A stretch of DNA of 64,000 nucleotides from the NCBI GenBank assembly GCA_021404525.1, contig JAAWWE010000007.1, positions 62,001 to 126,000 on the forward strand, in the 5' to 3' direction. How positions within the stretch are numbered: position 1 is the first letter of the stretch; each line of letters starts with the position of its first letter. Shown one piece after another: positions 58,416-64,000 of this stretch. Source of the stretch: Rhodobiaceae bacterium (GTDB lineage Bacteria; Pseudomonadota; Alphaproteobacteria; Parvibaculales; Parvibaculaceae). Under the pieces are notes generated by a model that saw nothing but the letters and a program-made list of their open reading frames with translations, made no database searches and had not been told where the DNA came from. A program made the position numbers and the translations under genes.

Positions 58416-58595
58416 ATGGATGACACAAAGGCCGAGAAAACGGGCCCCTCCAAATCGACAAAGCCAGACGAATCACGCGAAGACCGGCTCAGCGCCGCAC
58501 TTCGTGCGAACCTAAAACGCCGCAAAGCTCAAGCTCGGAGCCGAAAGTCTGACGGCGGAGCCGATGGGCCGAATAATTCTGGTGAGAGCTCTTAA
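58416..58595 (+). CDS. Small conserved protein upstream of murA
   Basis: 59 aa: MDDTKAEKTGPSK then ESREDRLSAALRANLKRRKA and a basic tail. Short and highly charged. I recall similar 50-70 aa reading frames with an RLxAALRANLxRRKxQ motif beside murA in other alphaproteobacteria. AGAAG precedes ATG 58416. Function unknown; the basic helix could bind nucleic acid. Confidence 0.65.
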   Translation: MDDTKAEKTGPSKSTKPDESREDRLSAALRANLKRRKAQARSRKSDGGADGPNNSGESS

Positions 58596-58718
58596 CCAAC
58601 CCCTCATTTCAGCCTTCCCTTTGCCGTATTCCTGAGAGAGGCTCCGCGAGTTGGGTGCAAAGCCAGGACGCACCATTGTCAGGAGCATTTAAGAGCTCTA
58701 GGGGAACAAGAGACCTTC

Positions 58719-59999
58719 ATGGACACACTTCACATCAAGGGCGGCAAACCGCTCACAGGCACAATCCCAATCTCAGGTGCAAAGAATGCGGCCCTACCGC
58801 TGATGACCGCCGCACTTCTGACCGATGGAGAGATGCATTTTGAGAATGTGCCCCAGCTCACAGATGTGCGCACCCTTGTTCGTCTGCTGACCGAATTGGG
58901 CTGTGAAGCAGAGCTCAGCGATGGCAGCGAAGAGACATTTGGCAAAAGGCTGCGTCTGAAGGCGAAAACAATAACCTCCACGACAGCACCTTATGAACTT
59001 GTGAGCCAGATGCGGGCGAGCTTCTGGGTGCTCGGCCCTCTTCTTGGTCGTTTTGGCGAGGCGCGGGTCTCTCTGCCGGGCGGCTGTGCCATCGGCGCGC
59101 GCCCCGTCGACATCTATATAAAGGGCCTGCAGGCCATGGGTGCCGACATCGAAATCGTCGATGGTTATGTCCATGCAACCACCAAGGGTGGTCTTAGAGG
59201 CGCAAACTTTCGGTCTTCCCTCGTCTCGGTGGGTGCCACCCACACGCTCATGATGGCGGCAACTCTTGCAGAAGGCGAGACAGTGCTCGAAAACTCTGCC
59301 CGGGAACCGGAGGTCGGCGACCTTGCCAAGTGCCTTAATGCCATGGGCGCGAAGATTGAGGGCGCAGGAACGGAAACGATCCGCGTTCAAGGCGTTGCCA
59401 AACTGAAGGGTGCGAAGCACCCAGTTCTGGCAGATCGTATTGAAGCGGGAACCTTCGCCATCGTTGCCGCCATGATGGGCGGGCCCATCACGCTCACGGG
59501 CCTGGTTCCTGAAACCATTGAGGCAGCGCTATCTGCCTTGCGGGCAGCAGGCGCCGAGATTGAGGTAGGAGAAGACTGGGTCACCGTGAAGCGGGAGGGG
59601 GAACGCCTTCGTCCCGTCAATGTCGTGACAGAGGTCTATCCAGGCTTCCCGACAGACCTTCAGGCTCAATTTATGAGCCTGATGACTCTGGCGGACGGAC
59701 CATCGGAGATTGTGGAACGCATCTTTGAGAACCGCTTCATGCATGTGCAGGAACTCGCGCGCTTTGGGGCCGATATCTCACTGCATGGTGACATGGCTCT
59801 GGTCCACGGTGTCGACCGGCTGACGGCAGCGCCTGTGATGGCGAGCGATCTTCGGGCATCTGCGGCGCTGATAATTGCGGCGCTGGCAGCGGAAGGTGAA
59901 ACCGTGGTCAACCGGGTTTATCATCTAGACCGCGGATTTGAGCGGATTGAGGAAAAACTGAGCGCTTGTGGTGCCGAGATCTGGCGGGAAAAAGCCTGA
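58719..59999 (+). CDS. murA: UDP-N-acetylglucosamine 1-carboxyvinyltransferase
   Basis: 426 aa. First committed step of peptidoglycan synthesis: transfers enolpyruvate from PEP to UDP-GlcNAc. Catalytic Cys123 in [12 protein letters not shown], the residue attacked by fosfomycin, is present, and [11 protein letters not shown] near the N-terminus and [13 protein letters not shown] near the C-terminus are conserved. Begins the conserved run through maf. Confidence 0.97.
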   Translation: MDTLHIKGGKPLTGTIPISGAKNAALPLMTAALLTDGEMHFENVPQLTDVRTLVRLLTELGCEAELSDGSEETFGKRLRLKAKTITSTTAPYELVSQMRASFWVLGPLLGRFGEARVSLPGGCAIGARPVDIYIKGLQAMGADIEIVDGYVHATTKGGLRGANFRSSLVSVGATHTLMMAATLAEGETVLENSAREPEVGDLAKCLNAMGAKIEGAGTETIRVQGVAKLKGAKHPVLADRIEAGTFAIVAAMMGGPITLTGLVPETIEAALSALRAAGAEIEVGEDWVTVKREGERLRPVNVVTEVYPGFPTDLQAQFMSLMTLADGPSEIVERIFENRFMHVQELARFGADISLHGDMALVHGVDRLTAAPVMASDLRASAALIIAALAAEGETVVNRVYHLDRGFERIEEKLSACGAEIWREKA

Positions 60000-60103
60000 T
60001 TGGTCGCACCGCTCGGGGGTGCCATTGTCCGACGTTTCAGTGTAAGAACCGGCCTATACTAAACCGTCCTGAATAAGAAACACTGCGACCAAGAGCATCC
60101 TTG

Positions 60104-60562
60104 ATGAGCACTCTCAGACTGAAAGCAGAAGACACCGAAGACCTGCAGGTAATTGCAGCCTATCTTCAGGACGCTGTCTTGCTCGTGCAGGACATTGCCT
60201 ATCTGCCGGGCACGCGCCGTCTTGCATTGGTCGCCAACAGATTCTGCTGGGAAGATGAGTTGGGGCCAGTTCCTGCTGGCCGGACACACAGGCGAGCGCG
60301 TACTGGCTTTCATTTCGACAATGTGGAAAAGGTTCAGTCCCGCAACATTGATCAGGACCGGCAGGACGGGGTGTTGAACCTGCTCACCATCAGTTTTGAG
60401 GAGAGTCTTGCGCCGTCAGGCTCAATCGTTCTCACATTCTCCGGAGACGGTGAAATTCGCATTGATGTTGAGGCGTTGGAAGCCCATCTGGCAGATATGG
60501 GCGGTACCTGGGAAACCCCTAACCTGCCCACGCACGACCAAACCACAGATCCTGAAAGTTAA
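60104..60562 (+). CDS. DUF2948 family protein
   Basis: 152 aa. LKAEDTEDLQVIAAYLQDAVL, FCWEDE and RRARTGFHFDNVEKVQSRNI match DUF2948, a family found almost only between murA and hisD in alphaproteobacteria. Function unknown. ATG 60104 was chosen; the hisD start follows four bases after its stop. Confidence 0.93.
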   Translation: MSTLRLKAEDTEDLQVIAAYLQDAVLLVQDIAYLPGTRRLALVANRFCWEDELGPVPAGRTHRRARTGFHFDNVEKVQSRNIDQDRQDGVLNLLTISFEESLAPSGSIVLTFSGDGEIRIDVEALEAHLADMGGTWETPNLPTHDQTTDPES

Positions 60563-60566
60563 AACC

Positions 60567-61859
60567 ATGACCTATCGGTTGAACACACGCGATACCGATT
60601 TCGAACCGTCCTTCCAGACCTTCTTGTCCTCAAAGCGCGAAGTGTCGGAAGACGTCAACACAACCGTTGCGGCGATCATCAAAGATGTGCAGGTGCGCGG
60701 TGATGATGCGGTTATTGAATTGACGTCAAAGTTTGATCGTCAAGATCTGACGGCGGAGACACTGCGCTTTACCCAGGCTGAAATCGACGCCGCCATGACA
60801 GAGTGCGATACGGAGACAGTGGAGGCGCTGAAGCTGGCAGCGACTCGGATCGAAGCGTTCCACAAAGGTCAATTGCCCGAAGATCGGCGCTATACAGATG
60901 ATGCAGGCGTCGAGCTGGGCGAAAAGTGGACCAGCGTGGGCGCCGTGGGGCTTTATGTTCCTGGTGGCACAGCGGCCTATCCGAGTTCCGTCTTGATGAA
61001 CGCCATCCCGGCAAAAGTCGCGGGTGTGGAGCGCATCGTGATCACGGTGCCAACCCCCAACGGTGTGATCAACCCGCTGGTGCTCGCCGCCGCGAAAATC
61101 GCCGGTGTCTCAGAAGTCTACCGGATCGGTGGGGCGCAGGCGGTTGCAGCGCTGGCCTATGGAACAGAAACAATTGCGCCGGTCGACAAGATTGTGGGGC
61201 CAGGCAATGCCTATGTAGCCGCTGCCAAACGTCAGGTGTTTGGCACGGTTGGCATCGACATGATTGCTGGACCATCGGAAATTCTGGTGCTGGCCGATGG
61301 TGAGAACAACCCGGATTGGATTGCTGCCGACCTGTTGAGCCAGGCAGAACATGATGCCGTCGCCCAGAGCATTCTGGTCACCGATGATGCCGCCTTTGCG
61401 GACCGTGTCATCGATGCGGTTGAAGCGCAGCTCAGCATTCTTGATCGCAGCGACATGGCGCGCGCAAGCTGGGAGGAGTTTGGTGCGGTGATCCTGACAG
61501 AGAGTCTGGACGCCGCCGTCCCGTTGGTGGACCGCATCGCGGCGGAACATCTGGAAATCGCGGTCGCGGATCCAGAACCCTTGGCGAGAAAAATTCGCAA
61601 CGCGGGCGCCATGTTCCTCGGCCGCTACACGCCTGAAGCCATTGGCGATTATGTCGCTGGCACCAACCATGTGCTGCCGACGGCGCGCTCAGCCCGATTC
61701 TCATCTGGTCTTTCGGTGCATGATTTCGTGAAACGGACGTCCATCGTGAAATGTTCACCAGATGCCCTGGCCGCCATTGGCCCGGCAGCGGTAAAACTCT
61801 CGACGGCAGAAGGGCTTGACGCCCACGGGCGGTCCGTGTCAATTCGCCTAAATCGATGA
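60567..61859 (+). CDS. hisD: Histidinol dehydrogenase
   Basis: 430 aa. Oxidises L-histidinol to L-histidine in two NAD-dependent steps. Conserved blocks: GLYVPGGTAAYPSSVLMNAIPAK region, IVGPGNAYVAAAKRQVFG, GPSEILVLAD, AEHDAVAQ (with Zn-type Glu and His) and NHVLPTARSARFSSGLSVHDF. ATG 60567 gives the family N-terminus; the longer in-frame ORF overlaps the DUF2948 gene. Confidence 0.97.
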   Translation: MTYRLNTRDTDFEPSFQTFLSSKREVSEDVNTTVAAIIKDVQVRGDDAVIELTSKFDRQDLTAETLRFTQAEIDAAMTECDTETVEALKLAATRIEAFHKGQLPEDRRYTDDAGVELGEKWTSVGAVGLYVPGGTAAYPSSVLMNAIPAKVAGVERIVITVPTPNGVINPLVLAAAKIAGVSEVYRIGGAQAVAALAYGTETIAPVDKIVGPGNAYVAAAKRQVFGTVGIDMIAGPSEILVLADGENNPDWIAADLLSQAEHDAVAQSILVTDDAAFADRVIDAVEAQLSILDRSDMARASWEEFGAVILTESLDAAVPLVDRIAAEHLEIAVADPEPLARKIRNAGAMFLGRYTPEAIGDYVAGTNHVLPTARSARFSSGLSVHDFVKRTSIVKCSPDALAAIGPAAVKLSTAEGLDAHGRSVSIRLNR

Positions 61860-61954
61860 TCTTAACCTTGACGAGGCAGGGCTCGCATCCGATCCCTGTT
61901 TTAGCTTAGACTAGATCCATGGCACATGGATCCGACAGGCAAGGAGCGGCGCAG

Positions 61955-62461
61955 GTGGCTCATTCGGACGATACGCCCGGCTCTGCCGGAGGCGATCCTT
62001 ACCGTCTGATCGACATTACCCTCGATGAGACGACAGTGGTGCGCCGGTCGCCGGACATTGAGCATGAGCGCAAAGTCGCGATCTATGATCTGTTGGAAGA
62101 AAACTCCTTCCGACCAAACGGCTCCGACGGCGGGCCATACAAACTTCATCTATCCGTGCAGGAAAACCGTCTTGTCTTTGATGTGCGCATCGAAGAAGAC
62201 GAGGAGCATGGCAAGGTCATGCTCTCGCTTGCCCCCTTCCGCAAGATTGTGAAGGACTACTTCCTGATCTGCGAAAGCTATTACGACGCGATCAAGACGG
62301 CAGCGCCCGCACAGATTGAAGCCATCGATATGGGGCGTCGGGGGCTGCACAATGAGGGTTCTGAGCTGTTAAAGGCGCGGCTCGATGGGAAGATCGCGGT
62401 GGACTTTGATACCGCCCGCAGGCTCTTCACCCTCATCTGCGTTCTTCACATTAAAGGCTAA
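61955..62461 (+). CDS. UPF0262 family protein
   Basis: 168 aa from GTG 61955, which has AAGGAG eight bases upstream; ATG 61919 would add 12 unconserved residues. [45 protein letters not shown] and [17 protein letters not shown] are the UPF0262 blocks. Unknown function, in its standard place between hisD and the phosphatase gene. Confidence 0.92.
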   Translation: MAHSDDTPGSAGGDPYRLIDITLDETTVVRRSPDIEHERKVAIYDLLEENSFRPNGSDGGPYKLHLSVQENRLVFDVRIEEDEEHGKVMLSLAPFRKIVKDYFLICESYYDAIKTAAPAQIEAIDMGRRGLHNEGSELLKARLDGKIAVDFDTARRLFTLICVLHIKG

Positions 62462-62464
62462 GCG

Positions 62465-62923
62465 ATGGCCCGGCGCGGACAACTCACGCGCCCGGGCGCG
62501 GTCCTCTTTGCATGTACATTAAACTCTGTCCGCTCGCCCATGGCCGAAGCCCTGATGAAGCATCTGCTCGGCACAACCATCTTTGTCGACAGCGCGGGCG
62601 TGGAGTCAGCGGAACTTGATCCTTTCGTGCTCGAAGCGCTGAGCGAAGTCGGATATGAGCGCAAGGAACATCATGCCAAGCGGCTGGACGATCTGCAGGA
62701 CCATGCGTTTGATCTGATCATCGCGCTGACGCCGGAAGCAAAGGAAAAGGCAGAAGACGTTGTGCGGGGCGAGGCAGTGGATGTTGAGTTCTGGTCTGTG
62801 GAAGACCCAACGCTGGAAGGCGGATCGCGGGCGCAGCGCCTTGATGCGTATCGTCGGCTCCGTGACGATCTGATCCGCCGCATAAAGCAACGATTTGGCT
62901 CAAACGTCGCTGAAGCAAGCTGA
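62465..62923 (+). CDS. Low-molecular-weight phosphatase family protein
   Basis: 152 aa. P-loop CTLNSVRS (Cys17, Arg23; CX5R) of LMW tyrosine phosphatase/arsenate reductase type, with a general-acid-type Asp in VEDPTLEG. Arsenate reductase cysteines are absent, so a phosphatase role is more likely. It starts three bases after the UPF0262 stop. Confidence 0.92.
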   Translation: MARRGQLTRPGAVLFACTLNSVRSPMAEALMKHLLGTTIFVDSAGVESAELDPFVLEALSEVGYERKEHHAKRLDDLQDHAFDLIIALTPEAKEKAEDVVRGEAVDVEFWSVEDPTLEGGSRAQRLDAYRRLRDDLIRRIKQRFGSNVAEAS

Positions 62924-63044
62924 GAAGCCACATCAGACGCTCAAAATCTGCAAAAAAGGCGCGATATGCGTCCCAAATGCCGCTCAGGTCTTGATTTCCG
63001 GGGCGCTCTTGCGCATTCTCCCGCGAAATTAACAAAGGGCGACT

Positions 63045-63263
63045 ATGGCCAAGGAAGAACTTCTCGAATTCCCAGGGACAGTGGTGGAACTGCTGCCCAA
63101 CGCGACGTTTCGGGTACAGCTCGAAAACGATCACGAGATCATTGCGCACACAGCAGGCAAGATGCGGAAAAACCGCATCCGCGTGCTGGCAGGTGACAAG
63201 GTGTTGGTTGAAATGACGCCGTACGATCTCACCAAAGGCCGCATCACCTACCGCTACAAATAA
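63045..63263 (+). CDS. infA: Translation initiation factor IF-1
   Basis: 72 aa, the normal length. S1-type OB fold; [21 protein letters not shown] and [19 protein letters not shown] are highly conserved. It occupies the ribosomal A site during initiation. GGGCGAC precedes ATG 63045. The position before maf is the alphaproteobacterial norm. Confidence 0.98.
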   Translation: MAKEELLEFPGTVVELLPNATFRVQLENDHEIIAHTAGKMRKNRIRVLAGDKVLVEMTPYDLTKGRITYRYK

Positions 63264-63287
63264 TGTAGTGGGTGGGCAGGGCCGCTC

Positions 63288-63902
63288 ATGACAAACTCAG
63301 ACACACCTCTTGGTCGCCCGCTGCTTGTGCTGGCGAGTGCGAGCCCGCGCCGCCTTGACCTGTTGGCGCAGGTGGGGATCGTGCCTGATGTGGTGGCACC
63401 CGCTGATCTTGATGAAACACCGGGAGCGACAGAGTTGCCCCGTGTCTACGCCGAGCGGCTAGCCGAAGAGAAGGCAGCAACGCTCGCGGCAAAACACAAA
63501 GATGCATTTATCCTAGCCGCCGACACCGTGGTTGCCTGCGGACGCAGAATTTTACCTAAGGCAGAGACGGAAGAGCAGGCACGCACCTGTCTGAAGCTTC
63601 TCTCAGGTCGTGCCCATAGAGTTTATACGGGCATTTCGCTTTTCAAAGACGGTAAGCCGAAGACCAAGTCAGTCATGACCCGTGTTCAGTTTGCGCGGCT
63701 GAGTGACGCAGAATTAAATGCCTATGTCGAATGTGGTGAATGGCAGGGCAAGGCAGGTGGCTACGCCATACAAGGACATGCCGCAGCGTTTATCAGGGGT
63801 CTGAATGGCTCCTATTCCAATGTTGTAGGCCTGCCCCTCCACGAGACGGTTAACCTCCTTAAAGGAAGCGGTTTCCCGGTCTACCAAGCACCGACATCTT
63901 AA
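63288..63902 (+). CDS. maf: Maf-family nucleoside-triphosphate pyrophosphatase
   Basis: 204 aa. LASASPRRLDLLAQVGI signature, FILAADTVVACGRRILPK, GRAHRVYTGISL and GGYAIQGHAAAFI are the Maf (YhdE/YceF) blocks. It hydrolyses non-canonical or modified NTPs such as dTTP/UTP analogues. It starts 24 bases after infA. Confidence 0.96.
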   Translation: MTNSDTPLGRPLLVLASASPRRLDLLAQVGIVPDVVAPADLDETPGATELPRVYAERLAEEKAATLAAKHKDAFILAADTVVACGRRILPKAETEEQARTCLKLLSGRAHRVYTGISLFKDGKPKTKSVMTRVQFARLSDAELNAYVECGEWQGKAGGYAIQGHAAAFIRGLNGSYSNVVGLPLHETVNLLKGSGFPVYQAPTS

Positions 63903-63990
63903 GTTAGGATTGGCCCGGTTCGGGGGAACAACCAATGCACGGCGTCCATGCGGCAGCTGTGCAGTCATGCCAGGGGGCAGGTCGGAGTCG

Positions 63991-64000
63991 ATGACCGAAG
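63991..64000 (+). CDS. Start of next gene (truncated by window edge)
   Basis: ATGACCGAAG follows GGAG by a few bases. In related genomes a ribonuclease E/G gene usually follows maf; only three codons are visible, so the product is not identifiable. Confidence 0.3.

Noticed and set aside
63850-63865. TTAACCTCCTTAAAG as a CtrA box
   Set aside because: The spacing is five instead of seven and it lies within maf.

Overview
The window reads as chromosomal DNA of an alphaproteobacterium with a large fatty-acid/lipid catabolic repertoire, probably a marine Rhodobiaceae/Parvibaculum-like lineage (this placement is inference). Supporting signs are the order murA - DUF2948 - hisD - UPF0262 - LMW phosphatase - infA - maf at the right end, two perfect CtrA-type boxes (TTAA-N7-TTAAC), a DUF2336 gene, an FNR/FixK-type site, and gene-transfer-agent (GTA) type holin and spike genes.

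Layout. Bases 1-7.6 kb: the end of an acyl-CoA dehydrogenase, an acidic repeat exported protein, a candidate small RNA, a cold-shock protein, and a + strand run of crotonase and alpha/beta-hydrolase genes. 7.6-12.6 kb: a - strand cluster of an acyl-CoA dehydrogenase, three tandem double-hotdog thioesterases and an HSL-type esterase. 12.7-25.5 kb: a small Cys-rich gene under an FNR-like box, a DJ-1/PfpI protein, a styrene-oxide-isomerase-like membrane protein, a FAD enzyme with a divergent TetR and duplicated operator, a MaoC hydratase, a TetR/Old-Yellow-Enzyme pair with a clear operator, a dienoyl-CoA isomerase, PaaI-type thioesterases, YjbQ, and a secreted alkyl-sulfatase-like hydrolase with its own TetR. 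25.9-31 kb: thiolase, MaoC, two tandem acyl-CoA dehydrogenases and an SDR. Together these genes cover every step class of beta-oxidation, including handling of unsaturated acyl-CoAs.

31-41.5 kb: DUF2336, a beta-propeller protein, a glutamine amidotransferase, a Spy-like protein, carbonic anhydrase, proline iminopeptidase and nrdA-nrdB. The nrd promoter carries a CtrA box and two NrdR-like boxes 31 bp apart. Just after nrdB is a compact element: a GIY-YIG nuclease gene between inverted copies of a 30-bp palindrome, with a third, covarying palindrome between nrdA and nrdB. 41.5-56.5 kb: DUF3604, RibD-like and DUF3237 proteins, two overlapping Bcr/CflA efflux genes behind a leader-peptide/terminator arrangement, a glycosyltransferase, a Gfo/Idh/MocA oxidoreductase, a tight aldo-keto reductase/LLM/DUF1028/LOG operon, LysR-TauD, and a rhodanese facing a BigR-like sulfide sensor.

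56.6-58.1 kb: a three-gene phage/GTA-like module (3TM holin, spike base protein, probable lectin-like fibre) lying against the 3' end of tRNA-Thr(GGT). 58.4-64 kb: conserved housekeeping genes from a short unlisted ORF and murA through infA and maf. No IS element, rRNA or CRISPR array was seen.
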